From positions 210,742-274,741 of the forward strand of contig NZ_PQGA01000008.1 of NCBI RefSeq assembly GCF_002917095.1: 64,000 bases of DNA, written 5' to 3'. Origin of the DNA: Paraburkholderia eburnea. GTDB taxonomy: Bacteria > Pseudomonadota > Gammaproteobacteria > Burkholderiales > Burkholderiaceae. The notes under the pieces are model-generated. The model saw nothing but the letters and a program-made list of their open reading frames with translations, was not told the origin of the DNA and searched no databases. How positions within the stretch are numbered: the stretch's first letter is position 1; each line of letters starts with the position of its first letter. Below, one piece after another: positions 52,753 to 61,494 of this stretch. Made by a program: the position numbers and the translations under genes.

Positions 52753-53901
52753 ATGACCTATCTCCCGATCGAATTCCACAAGCAACCCGACCTGCCGAAG
52801 CTGCCGGCTGACTTCTGCGCCAATCCTGACCTCGCCTGGACCATCCCGGCGAGCTACTACACCGCCGAGTCGGTCTACAAGGCGGAAGAAAAGCGCATCT
52901 TCGAGGACACCTGGATCTGCGTCGCGCACCGCAGCGAACTGGCGGAAGCCAACGCTTACGTGACGCGGGAAATCGTCGGCGAGAGCATCCTGCTCGTGCG
53001 CGGCAAGGACAAGGTGCTGCGCGCGTTCTATAACGTCTGCCCGCACCGTGGCCATCAACTGCTCGAAGGCAGCGGCAAGGCCAAGAACGTCATCACCTGC
53101 CCGTACCACGCGTGGGCGTTCAAGCTCGACGGCGCGCTCGCGCACGCCAATAACTGCGACCACGTCCAGTCGTTCGACAAGGACAACTCGACGCTCGTGC
53201 CGGTGCGCGTGGAGGAATACGCGGGCTTCGTGTTCATCAACCTGAACCCGAATGCGGACAACGTGGAAGCCCAATTGCCCGGCCTCGAAGCGAGCCTGCG
53301 CAACGCCTGCCCCGTGATCGACGACCTCAAGCTGGCCGCGCGTTTCGTGACCGAGACGCCCGCCAACTGGAAGTCGATCGTCGATAACTACCTCGAGTGC
53401 TATCACTGTGGCCCGGCGCACCCCGGCTTCTCGGATTCGGTCAAGGTCGATCAGTACACGCATACGCTGCACGGCAAATGGACGCTGCAATTCGGGCACG
53501 CACAATCGTCGGAGCGCTCGTTCAAGCTCGATCCGTCGATCACGGACCCGAGCTTCCACGGCTACTGGGCCTGGCCGTGCACGATGTTCAACGTGCCGCC
53601 GGGCAGCAACTTCATGACGGTCATCTACGAATTCCCGATGAGCGCCGAAGTCACGCTCCAGCACTACGACATCTACTTCCTCAACGACGAGCCGACCGAA
53701 GAGCAGCAAAAGCTGATCGAGTGGTATCGCACCGTGTTCCGCCCCGAAGACCTGCGCCTCGTGGAGAGCGTGCAGAAGGGCCTGAAGTCGCGCGGCTATC
53801 GCGGCCAGGGCCGCATCATGGTCGATGAAAAGCGCAGCGGCATCAGCGAACACGGCATCGCCCACTTCCACAACCTGCTCGCGCAGCATTACCAGGACTG
53901 A
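52753..53901 (+). CDS. cntA: Carnitine monooxygenase oxygenase component-like Rieske protein
   Basis: A 382-residue Rieske oxygenase. The 2Fe-2S ligands are NVCPHRG near residue 96 and CPYHAW near 116. The mononuclear iron site is VDNYLECYHCGPAHPGF near residue 214. Size and order match CntA/YeaW, which splits carnitine to trimethylamine and malic semialdehyde. The following genes encode a semialdehyde dehydrogenase and the CntB/YeaX-type reductase, which supports this class. Related dealkylating oxygenases acting on other quaternary amines remain possible. Confidence 0.82.
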   Translation: MTYLPIEFHKQPDLPKLPADFCANPDLAWTIPASYYTAESVYKAEEKRIFEDTWICVAHRSELAEANAYVTREIVGESILLVRGKDKVLRAFYNVCPHRGHQLLEGSGKAKNVITCPYHAWAFKLDGALAHANNCDHVQSFDKDNSTLVPVRVEEYAGFVFINLNPNADNVEAQLPGLEASLRNACPVIDDLKLAARFVTETPANWKSIVDNYLECYHCGPAHPGFSDSVKVDQYTHTLHGKWTLQFGHAQSSERSFKLDPSITDPSFHGYWAWPCTMFNVPPGSNFMTVIYEFPMSAEVTLQHYDIYFLNDEPTEEQQKLIEWYRTVFRPEDLRLVESVQKGLKSRGYRGQGRIMVDEKRSGISEHGIAHFHNLLAQHYQD

Positions 53902-53917
53902 GAGCCGAGGACTGACC

Positions 53918-55378
53918 ATGACTTCGCTGCAACATCCCGGCCTGTTCCGCCAGCAGGCCTATGTCGACGGCCAGTGGCGCGACGCGGACGACGGCGCCAC
54001 GCTCGCCGTGAACAATCCCTCGACGCTCGAATGCATCGCGAACGTGCCGAACATGGGCGCGAGCGAAACGCGCGCGGCGATCGACGCCGCACAACGCGCC
54101 CTGCCCGGCTGGCGCGCCACGACCGCGAAGGAGCGCGCGCGCCTCTTGCGCAACTGGTTCGAGCTTGTCATGGCGAATCAGGAAACGCTCGCTGAGCTGA
54201 TGACGCGCGAGCAAGGCAAACCGCTCGCGGAAGCGCGCGGCGAAATCGCCTACGCGGCCTCGTTCATCGAATGGTTCGCGGAGCAGGCCAAGCGCATCGA
54301 CGGCGACGTGATCCCGAGCCCGAACCCGGACCAGCGCCTCGTCGTGACGAAGGAGCCGATCGGCGTGTGCGCCGCCATCACGCCGTGGAATTTCCCGGCC
54401 GCGATGATCACGCGCAAGGCCGCGCCGGCGCTTGCCGCCGGCTGCACGATGGTCGTCAAGCCCGCCAACGAAACGCCGCTGTCGGCGTTCGCGCTCGCGG
54501 CGCTCGCCGAACAGGCGGGCATTCCGGCCGGCGTGCTCAACATCGTCACCGGCAAGTCGCGCGAAATCGGCCTGGAGATGACGTCCAGCCCGCTCGTGAA
54601 AAAGCTCAGCTTCACGGGCTCGACCGAAGTGGGCCGCCTGCTCATGCGCCAATGCTCGGACACGGTCAAGAAGGTCTCGCTCGAACTGGGCGGCAACGCG
54701 CCCTTCATCGTGTTCGACGATGCGGATCTGGACGCCGCCGTGGAAGGCGCGCTGCTCTCGAAGTATCGCAACGCGGGGCAAACCTGCGTCTGCGCGAACC
54801 GCTTCTATGTGCACGACTCGCTTTACGACGCATTCTGCGAGCGCTTCGCGGCGCGCGTGGCGGCGTTCAAGGTGGACGACGGCTTCGCGGACGGCGTGAA
54901 CATCGGCCCGCTCATCACGGCAGCGGCGCGCGACAAGGTCGAAGGACTCGTGCGCGACGCCGTGGCGCAAGGCGCGCGCGTGGTGACCGGCGGCGCGCCG
55001 CACGCGCGCGGCGGCAACTTCTACGCGCCCACCGTGCTCGCCGACGCGAAACCCGGCATGGCCGTGCTCAGCGAAGAAATCTTCGGACCGGTCGCGCCGA
55101 TCGTGCGATTTTCGAGCGACGCCGAAGTCGTGCAACTTGCCAACGACTCGATCTATGGACTTGCGGCGTACTTCTACAGCCGCGACATCGGCCGCATCTG
55201 GCGCGTGGCCGAGCAGCTGGAGTACGGCATCGTCGGCATCAACACGGGGCTGATCTCCAACGAAGTCGCGCCGTTCGGCGGCGTCAAGCAGTCGGGCATC
55301 GGTCGCGAAGGCTCGAAGTACGGCATCGAAGACTATCTGTCGATCAAGTATCTCTGCATGGGTGGCGTGACCCGCTAA
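53918..55378 (+). CDS. Aldehyde dehydrogenase, succinate/malic-semialdehyde dehydrogenase type
   Basis: A 486-residue NAD(P)-dependent aldehyde dehydrogenase. It has ITPWNFPAAMITRKAAPALA, the Glu in KVSLELGGNAPFIVFDDADL and the catalytic Cys in NAGQTCVCANRF near residue 288. The ATG at 53918 has GAGG eight bases upstream and follows the oxygenase stop by 16 bp. GabD-like in sequence, it would oxidise the malic semialdehyde released from carnitine to malate. That substrate is inferred from the operon. Confidence 0.87.
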   Translation: MTSLQHPGLFRQQAYVDGQWRDADDGATLAVNNPSTLECIANVPNMGASETRAAIDAAQRALPGWRATTAKERARLLRNWFELVMANQETLAELMTREQGKPLAEARGEIAYAASFIEWFAEQAKRIDGDVIPSPNPDQRLVVTKEPIGVCAAITPWNFPAAMITRKAAPALAAGCTMVVKPANETPLSAFALAALAEQAGIPAGVLNIVTGKSREIGLEMTSSPLVKKLSFTGSTEVGRLLMRQCSDTVKKVSLELGGNAPFIVFDDADLDAAVEGALLSKYRNAGQTCVCANRFYVHDSLYDAFCERFAARVAAFKVDDGFADGVNIGPLITAAARDKVEGLVRDAVAQGARVVTGGAPHARGGNFYAPTVLADAKPGMAVLSEEIFGPVAPIVRFSSDAEVVQLANDSIYGLAAYFYSRDIGRIWRVAEQLEYGIVGINTGLISNEVAPFGGVKQSGIGREGSKYGIEDYLSIKYLCMGGVTR

Positions 55379-55454
55379 GGCTCGCGGCATCCCCGACGCG
55401 GATGCGGCGCCCACCGCATCCGCTATTTATCCGAATTCCGAATCCAGAAACACC

Positions 55455-56417
55455 ATGAACGCCCGCGAATCGATCACTGTCGACGTTGTCGCCGTCGAGC
55501 AACTCACTCCGCTCATCAAGCGCTTTACGCTCGCGCTGCCCGACGGCGCGCCGCTGCCTGCCTTCAGCGGGGGCGCCCACGTGCTGGTCTCGATGCAGGA
55601 TGGCGACCAGTGGTATCACAATGCGTACTCGCTGCTTGGTTCGCCGCACGATACGCGGCAGTATCAGATCGCCGTGCGACGCGAAGAGGCCTCGCGTGGC
55701 GGCTCAGCCTTCATGCACGAGCGCGTGCAGGCGGGTACGCGGCTCGCTATCGGGACACCTGCGAATCTCTTTGAACTCGCGCGGGGCGCGAAGAAGCATG
55801 TGTTCATTGCGGGCGGGATCGGTATTACGCCGTTTCTTGCGCAATTGAATGAGCATACGGGCGGTGAGCTTGATCTCGAATTGCACTATGCGTTTCGTAG
55901 CCCCGAGCATGGCGCGTTTGTCGATGAGCTGAAGGCCGGGCCGCACGCGGGCAACGTGCATTGCTATGTCGATAGCGAAGGGCAACGGCTCGATCTGCTG
56001 AAGCTTTTCAAGCAGTTGGACGCCGATGCGCATGTTTACGTGTGCGGGCCGCAAGGTCTGAATGACGCCGTTTATGCCAACGCCGCGCTGCTCGGCTGGC
56101 CCAAGGCGCAGTTGCATTCGGAGCAGTTTGCCGCCACTGACACGGGGGGCAAGGCTTTTACCGTGGTGCTTGCGAAATCGGGCATTGAGCTTGAGGTCGG
56201 CGAGGATGAAACCATCCTCAAAGCCATCGAGCGCGCCGGTGTGACCGTCGAGTCGCTGTGCCGTGAAGGCGTGTGCGGGACGTGCGAAGTGGCGATTCTT
56301 GAAGGCGAGGCTGACCATCGCGATCAGTATCTCGACGATGATGAGAAGGCCGCGCAGAAGACCATTCTTTTGTGTGTGTCGCGGGCAAGAACAGCCAGGC
56401 TGGTGATCGATCTTTGA
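55455..56417 (+). CDS. cntB: Carnitine monooxygenase reductase-like protein (FMN/2Fe-2S)
   Basis: A 320-residue class IA reductase. The N-terminal flavin domain has GAHVLVSM and YSLLGSPHDTRQYQIAVRR, and the NAD domain FIAGGIGITPFLAQL with VYVCGPQGLND. The C-terminal plant-type ferredoxin has CREGVCGTCEVAILEG followed by ILLCVS. It supplies electrons to the oxygenase encoded upstream and could also serve the GbcA-like enzyme. Third-position GC falls visibly from about 55620 onward, toward the repeat that begins six bases after the stop. Confidence 0.87.
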   Translation: MNARESITVDVVAVEQLTPLIKRFTLALPDGAPLPAFSGGAHVLVSMQDGDQWYHNAYSLLGSPHDTRQYQIAVRREEASRGGSAFMHERVQAGTRLAIGTPANLFELARGAKKHVFIAGGIGITPFLAQLNEHTGGELDLELHYAFRSPEHGAFVDELKAGPHAGNVHCYVDSEGQRLDLLKLFKQLDADAHVYVCGPQGLNDAVYANAALLGWPKAQLHSEQFAATDTGGKAFTVVLAKSGIELEVGEDETILKAIERAGVTVESLCREGVCGTCEVAILEGEADHRDQYLDDDEKAAQKTILLCVSRARTARLVIDL

Positions 56418-56422
56418 GGTGT

Positions 56423-56965
56423 GGTTCTTGGGGGGTTGGCATTTCCTTGTTTTCGTGTCGGTATGCCAGCGTTGCCCCTGTGCGGGGCGGCACTTACTTT
56501 CTTTGCGGCGGCAAAGAAAGTAAGCAAAGAAAGCCGCTCACACCGCCAATGTGACGCCGTTCACCACTAACCTTGCAGCGGAGTGGTGACTGGGCATTGC
56601 TCGCTTGTCGCGCCTTAAATCGGAGTGACAAAGGACTCATTCATCCCGCTGCTCGCTACGCGCGCAGCGGTCGGGTCTGCCTGGGACACCCACGGTGAAA
56701 CACCCGACGGTTTGCTGGTTATGCCCCACGGGGCGCGCAGCGCCCCCGGATGGGCGGGCGTCTCCACTCTGTTATACGGCGCGTGGTGCGAGCGCTGCCC
56801 AGTCACCACTCCGATGGTGGGCGAGTGGTGAACGGCGTCACACTGGCGGTTTGAGCGGCTTTCTTTTGCCTACTTTTCTTTGCCGCGGCAAAGAAAAGTA
56901 GGTGCCGCCCCGCACAGGGGCAACGCTGGCATACCGACAAGAAAACAAGGAAACGCCAAAACCCA
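56423..56965. repeat. Large inverted-repeat element, copy 1 (full length, ~540 bp)
   Basis: Two arms, about 56431-56605 and 56788-56963, are inverted copies of each other. They enclose a ~180-bp core. Each arm contains a perfect hairpin: 56493-56524 (14-bp stem, loop GGCG) and 56869-56902 (15-bp stem, loop CGCG). A smaller GCCCC/GGGGC hairpin is next to each. There is no transposase frame. The left arm and core recur at 63755-64000 at very high identity. It starts six bases after a gene stop, so it may also terminate transcription. Nature unknown: non-autonomous mobile element or structured intergenic repeat. Confidence 0.85.
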
Positions 56966-57155
56966 AAAAAACCAAAAAAACACAAAACCCACCCCCACCC
57001 TGCGACACCACAGCGCCCCCCCAAAACGACACAGCCCCCGATCCGCTAAACTAACGCCTCCAACGAGGAGCAACGGGCGAGCCTCAAGCCGCGCGCACAA
57101 TCCTGAAACAGCGGCGCCCAGCCGCCAAATCGCGATACGTCATAGAGGGAAATGG
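56966..57155. other. Leader between the repeat element and the XRE-PAS gene
   Basis: An A/C-rich tract (many AAAA and CCCC runs on the plus strand) runs from about 56960 to 57050. Upstream in-frame ATGs exist, but they read through the repeat and are unlikely to be used. The promoter of the regulator probably lies here. Confidence 0.35.
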
Positions 57156-58220
57156 ATGTCCGAGGATACGTTCGCGTTCCGTCTCAAGGTGCTGCTCGAG
57201 CACAAGAAGCTGAGCCTTCAGCAAGTCGCCGACGCCGTCGGCATATCACGCCCGGCCGTGCACAAATGGACGCGCGGCGGTGAGATCGACTATTCGAACC
57301 TGCGCCGCCTCGCGGCCTTCCTCGACGTGAACTGGGTCTGGCTGCGCTACGGCGACGAAGCCGTGCGGGACCTCGGACTAGCAGGCACGACCGAGCTGCC
57401 CATGACCGACCTGCGCCGGCGCTATACCGCCGAGATCATGTCGAACGAAGCGCGCATGAAGCACGCCCAGGAAGCGGCCGGCATCGTGACGTGGGAATGG
57501 AATCTGGTCACCGACGAACTGATCTATTCGAGCAACTGCGAAAAGCTCTACGGCCGCGAAATCCATAGCAATGAAGAATTCTGGGAAATCCTGCATCCCG
57601 AGGACTCGATCTGGCTCAACGCCGATGCGTTGAAGGACATGGTCGCGAGCAAGGCGCCGCGCGTCTGGGACTTCCGCATCATCCTGCCCGACGGCGAGAT
57701 CCGCTGGATCGAATCGCGCGTGGCGACGCTGCTCGACGATGCCAGCCGGCCAGTGCGCGTGGTGGGCACGACCATCGACATCAGCGCGCGCAAGGAGGCC
57801 GAATCCGCGCTGCTGCGCCGCCTGCAACTGCTCAACGACGCCGCGCGCATCGCGGGCGTGGGCGCCTGGCGCTGGCTGCGCGCGCAAGACGAGCTGATCG
57901 TGTCGGACGAATGGTGCCGGCTATTCGGCGTCGATCCCGCGAAGGCGCCGCGTCACTACATCGAACTCTCGCAGCATATTCATCCCGATGATCGCGCCGC
58001 CCGCGAGGCCGCGGTGAATGACGCGCTGGCGCGGCGCGCCGATTATCGGGTGCTGTATCGCGCGTCGCTGCCCGACGACACGTGGCGGCTCGTGGTGGAG
58101 CAAGGCCACGCGCGCGTGGCGCCGCATGGCGAAGACGTGTGGCTCACCGCGCTGTGCCGCGCGGCGCAGCCTGCCGACATGCAAGCCGGCGCGCAACCGG
58201 CGCAGGACGGCGCGGCCTGA
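57156..58220 (+). CDS. XRE-type DNA-binding protein with two PAS domains
   Basis: A 354-residue regulator. The N-terminal XRE helix-turn-helix is at residues about 7-60 (LSLQQVADAVGISRPAVHKW, then GGEIDYSNLRRLAAFLDVN). A PAS/PAC domain follows at about 90-210 (TWEWNLVTDELIYSSNCEKL, then VGTTIDISARKEAE), and a second PAS at about 220-330. There is no histidine kinase or output enzyme. The ATG at 57156 has GAGGGA upstream. The XRE-PAS fusion is unusual and may sense a redox or ligand signal for the carnitine island beside it. Confidence 0.82.
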   Translation: MSEDTFAFRLKVLLEHKKLSLQQVADAVGISRPAVHKWTRGGEIDYSNLRRLAAFLDVNWVWLRYGDEAVRDLGLAGTTELPMTDLRRRYTAEIMSNEARMKHAQEAAGIVTWEWNLVTDELIYSSNCEKLYGREIHSNEEFWEILHPEDSIWLNADALKDMVASKAPRVWDFRIILPDGEIRWIESRVATLLDDASRPVRVVGTTIDISARKEAESALLRRLQLLNDAARIAGVGAWRWLRAQDELIVSDEWCRLFGVDPAKAPRHYIELSQHIHPDDRAAREAAVNDALARRADYRVLYRASLPDDTWRLVVEQGHARVAPHGEDVWLTALCRAAQPADMQAGAQPAQDGAA

Positions 58221-58340
58221 AGACCACCTGGCCGACTGCTCCAGCAAGCCGCAACGATTATTCGAAGAAATAGGCGAAAACCGGCTGCCAGAAATTTCAA
58301 TTGGCGTAAATGAAATATCCGAGGAATGACATACATCGTT

Positions 58341-58712
58341 TCATTCTTCGCCCGGATTAACTCGAACCATGGCGTCGACAGCCGCTGCCACAACCGGGTC
58401 CAGTTGCGGCCAGCGATCGGGCGGCGCCGCGGCGGCCTCGCGCGCTCGCGGTTGACGTACCGCCGCGGCGCCTGCCGCCTCGGCCGTCGCTTCGCCATAG
58501 CGATAGACCAGCGTACGGCGCGGCGCGACCACCTCGGACACATGAACGATGCCCGCATCCAGCCACATCCGCAGGATCGCGCGCACGCTGCGCACGTCGA
58601 CCTGCGCACGCAGCGCCAGTTCCGAAGTCGTGCCGCTCACACCATCGCGCATCGCCTCGATCAGGCGCTGCGCCAACTCCCCTTTCTCACGCATCTCCCA
58701 CTCCGCGGTCAT
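58341..58712 (-). CDS. Hypothetical winged-helix-like protein (123 aa)
   Basis: The central part (GVSGTTSELALRAQVDVRSV, then RAILRMWLDAGIVHVSEVV and RTLVYRYG) looks like a winged helix-turn-helix with a beta wing. The C-terminus is Ala/Pro-rich. No family is certain. It is encoded on the minus strand, convergent with the XRE-PAS gene. It probably binds DNA, but I assign no target. Confidence 0.55.
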   Translation of the reverse strand: MTAEWEMREKGELAQRLIEAMRDGVSGTTSELALRAQVDVRSVRAILRMWLDAGIVHVSEVVAPRRTLVYRYGEATAEAAGAAAVRQPRAREAAAAPPDRWPQLDPVVAAAVDAMVRVNPGEE

Positions 58713-58813
58713 GCCTGCAAAGGGTCAACGCTAACCCGAGTGGGCGCAGGGTCATCCTGAAAAAGGGGCGGCTTCATCCCTCACCGTTGCTGACAAGGGA
58801 CACACATACGACT

Positions 58814-58853
58814 ACGGCGGGAAACGCGGCTACCAGGCCGCGTTTCCCGCCGT
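58814..58853. terminator. Long perfect hairpin (17-bp stem) downstream of the malate dehydrogenase gene
   Basis: ACGGCGGGAAACGCGGC pairs perfectly with its complement across the 6-base loop TACCAG. It lies 40 bp after the dmlA-like stop and 100 bp before the start of the winged-helix gene, both on the minus strand. It lacks a T-run, so it may be an RNA-end-protecting hairpin or a Rho-assisted terminator. Confidence 0.6.
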
Positions 58854-58893
58854 TCAGAAGTTCGTCAAATGATTGACGAGCGTGATCCCGCGC

Positions 58894-59973
58894 TTAAAGC
58901 TGCGCCGCCACCGCCTGCCCCACGTCCCCCGTCTTCGCCGTGCCGCCCATATCCGGCGTGCGCGGGCCTTCCACGAGCACCTTTTCGATGGCCTGCATGA
59001 TCGCGTCGTGCGCCGCCTTGAACTGCGCGTCGCCGTTGCCGAGGAAGTCGAGCATCATCGCGCCCGACCAGATCATCGCGATCGGGTTGGCAATCGCCTT
59101 GCCGAAGATATCGGGCGCCGATCCATGCACCGGCTCGAACAGCGACGGGAAATTGCGCTCCGGGTTCAGATTCGCCGATGCCGCCAGACCGATCGTGCCC
59201 GTGCACGCCGGGCCGAGGTCGGAAAGAATATCGCCGAAGAGGTTCGACGCCACCACGACGTCGAAGCGATCCGGCTGCAGCACGAAGCGCGCGCACAGGA
59301 TATCGATGTGCTGCTTGTCCCACTTCACGTCCGGGTACGCTTGCGCCATCGCGGCCACGCGTTCGTCCCAATACGGCATGCTGATGGAAATGCCGTTCGA
59401 CTTGGTCGCCGCCGTGAGTTTTTTGCGGCCGCGCTGGTTCGCGAGTTCGAACGCGTACTTGAGAATGCGGTCCACGCCCTGGCGCGTGAACACCGATTCC
59501 TGCAGCACGAATTCGCGATCCGTGCCCTCGAACATCTTGCCGCCCACCGAACTGTATTCGCCTTCGGTATTCTCGCGCACCACGAAGAAGTCGATGTCGC
59601 CGGGTTTGCGGTTGGCGAGCGGGCACGGCACGCCGGGCAAGAGACGCACCGGGCGCAGATTCACGTACTGGTCGAATTCGCGGCGGAACTTGAGCAGCGA
59701 CCCCCACAGCGAAATATGATCGGGCACCTTGTCGGGCCAGCCGACCGCGCCGAAGTAGATCGCGTCGAAGCCCTTGAGCGTGGCGAACCAGTCGTCGGGC
59801 ATCATCTTGCCGTGCTCGAGGTAGTAATCGCAGCTTGCCCAGTCGAAATGCGTGAATTCGATCGACAGGCCGAATTTCGCGGCCGCCGCCTCCACGACGC
59901 GCACGCCCTCGGGCATCACTTCCTGGCCGATGCCGTCGCCTGCGATCGCCGCGATGCGGTAGGTCTTGCTCAT
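58894..59973 (-). CDS. dmlA: Tartrate/D-malate dehydrogenase (decarboxylating)
   Basis: A 359-residue beta-decarboxylating dehydrogenase of the isopropylmalate/isocitrate dehydrogenase superfamily. It has IAAIAGDGIGQEVMPEGVRV at the start, NLRPVRLLPG near residue 113, the catalytic region VVRENTEGEYSS and the metal-binding SNLFGDILSDLGP. The NAD region is EPVHGSAPDIFGKAIANPIA. The ATG at 59971-59973 follows GGAGAAC. In E. coli, dmlA (yeaU) is next to yeaW/yeaX, relatives of the CntA/CntB genes here. It would convert D-malate or tartrate to pyruvate-level products. Confidence 0.85.
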   Translation of the reverse strand: MSKTYRIAAIAGDGIGQEVMPEGVRVVEAAAAKFGLSIEFTHFDWASCDYYLEHGKMMPDDWFATLKGFDAIYFGAVGWPDKVPDHISLWGSLLKFRREFDQYVNLRPVRLLPGVPCPLANRKPGDIDFFVVRENTEGEYSSVGGKMFEGTDREFVLQESVFTRQGVDRILKYAFELANQRGRKKLTAATKSNGISISMPYWDERVAAMAQAYPDVKWDKQHIDILCARFVLQPDRFDVVVASNLFGDILSDLGPACTGTIGLAASANLNPERNFPSLFEPVHGSAPDIFGKAIANPIAMIWSGAMMLDFLGNGDAQFKAAHDAIMQAIEKVLVEGPRTPDMGGTAKTGDVGQAVAAQL

Positions 59974-60636
59974 GTCTCGTTCTCCGTTGCTCGTTGCGGC
60001 GCGCCCCGATTGGCGCGCTTCGATAACTGCAAGCATGCCTCAGGTGGCGCTGGAACATTAGCCCGCGAGGCGTGGAGACATTAAACACGATTCGTGAACA
60101 AAGCGGCGCAGCCGATTGGCGAAGACGCGCCAAAGGTGCGCCCAATCCGCTCAGCGTCCACTTCAGTAGCGCCCGCGTGGCCGCCATGCCATGGCACATT
60201 TTCACAACGCTACGCGCGGCTCGCAGTTGACGCTAAGCGTGAGCGGCCCTACCCTTGCGCGCTGATGGTTCCCCGGGAGGGGATCAGAAAATCCCTGCAA
60301 CTCATATCCACCATGGAAGCCCCCCATTTGGCGTATTGGGCTTACGCCACTCAGCCCGGCGTCAAACAGCCACGCGACCTCCACTCTGCGCCCACTTCAA
60401 GGCGAACCATTGAAATTTTCGTTTGCGCCCAAAATGGCCGCCACAGCACCACAGCACTAATCCCGGTGTCCCAAGCACGGATCAACGAAGGAAGGTGAGC
60501 AATCAGGAAAACGCGAAAGCGCCGACGAACCGATCTATAATGCGACCGTTGCGGATTGCCCCTACCAAGACTCCGCAATGCTTGCACGGCTAGAATAATT
60601 CACAAACAGACGTAAAGCGTAATGTCGAGGAACAGC
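59974..60636. other. Gene-free region upstream of dmlA
   Basis: Apart from the promoter expected near 59980-60080, I see no gene or RNA. A 23-bp segment at 60264-60286 is repeated exactly at 61499-61521, at the edge of the cobalamin riboswitch. The region looks like degraded sequence. Confidence 0.3.
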
Positions 60637-60966
60637 ATGCCCAGTAAAAACTGGAGACGGCAAATCAGTGCGGTGCGCGCAGTGCTGGTGACCATGTTAG
60701 TCGCATCCCCCTGTGCTTCGTTCGGCAGTATCGTTGAACAAAACCTGCAATACAGCATGCGCGACGCGACCGGCAATCGTCCTGGTAACGACTGCGAACG
60801 CTTGACCGCTTCGGCCGTTGAGTGGGGCAAGGAAGGGCTGTCGATCAACGCTACAAAGCTGGCGCTGTCTTTGGTCGCAGACACCGCAGCAAGTCATTTC
60901 ACTCCTCGTCAAATTGGTGTACGCGCTAATCCTTGCCGGCTAGAGAGCGGTCCGACAGCCAATTGA
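60637..60966 (+). CDS. Possible exported hypothetical protein (109 aa)
   Basis: GAGGAAC precedes the ATG at 60637, and residues about 10-32 could be a signal peptide (AVRAVLVTMLVASPCASFG). The rest shows no family; two Cys are spaced far apart. Composition is less GC-biased than the genome and the surroundings are decayed, so it could be a relic. Low confidence. Confidence 0.35.
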   Translation: MPSKNWRRQISAVRAVLVTMLVASPCASFGSIVEQNLQYSMRDATGNRPGNDCERLTASAVEWGKEGLSINATKLALSLVADTAASHFTPRQIGVRANPCRLESGPTAN

Positions 60967-61206
60967 GAGTCCCGGGTGGCCACTATCAAGTGGCCTCTGA
61001 ACGCATGGCCGCCATGCGAATCGAGATCGCTGACTTGATGCCAACAACGGTAGCCTGCGTCGCTGTATATCCATCATCGAACAGCCGTTGCCGGGCCTAG
61101 TGTGGCACGTTCCGTTCGAACGAACTGGCGTAGCCGGCCGCATCGAGCAGTAGTCGTGAACCGCCCCGGAAATCGTGGAGGCTGGTTGGTTTAAGTTGAT
61201 GCGGGT

Positions 61207-61335
61207 TCAAGTTGCCGATAGCAGTTTGGCCTCAGCTTCGGCGGACGGGAGATAGCCGAGGGATTCCATCAACCGATGATGACCGAACCAGGCCACCCAC
61301 TCCAGCGTTGCCAGTTCAATGTACTCCCCCACTTT
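61207..61335 (-). pseudogene. Remnant of an IS3-family transposase (OrfB C-terminus)
   Basis: The minus-strand reading ends EYIELATLEWVAWFGHHRLM followed by ESLGYLPSAEAEAKL, the typical C-terminal segment of IS3-family OrfB, after the last catalytic Glu. Nothing of the DDE core precedes it; the upstream sequence is unrelated. An IS once inserted here and was lost. Confidence 0.65.
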
Positions 61336-61494
61336 CTGTATGCCGCCATGCCCCCGCCTTGGCGTAAAGCATCGCTGAATTCCAGGTGATTTTGGACAAC
61401 TTTGGCGCCAATTGAGAGTGTACCGACCCTGCTGAAAGGCCCGTCGATATTGGCTTTGGTGGAATAGGGTTGAGTTTGATATCATCCCGCCCTG

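Noticed and set aside
53843..55414. 523-codon frame antisense to the aldehyde dehydrogenase gene
   Set aside because: The sense gene has all catalytic motifs; the antisense product is Arg/Asp/His-rich noise.
56625..56901. Short frames inside the repeat element as possible transposase or cargo peptides
   Set aside because: They are under 70 codons, without ribosome sites, and not shared with the part of copy 2 that can be compared.
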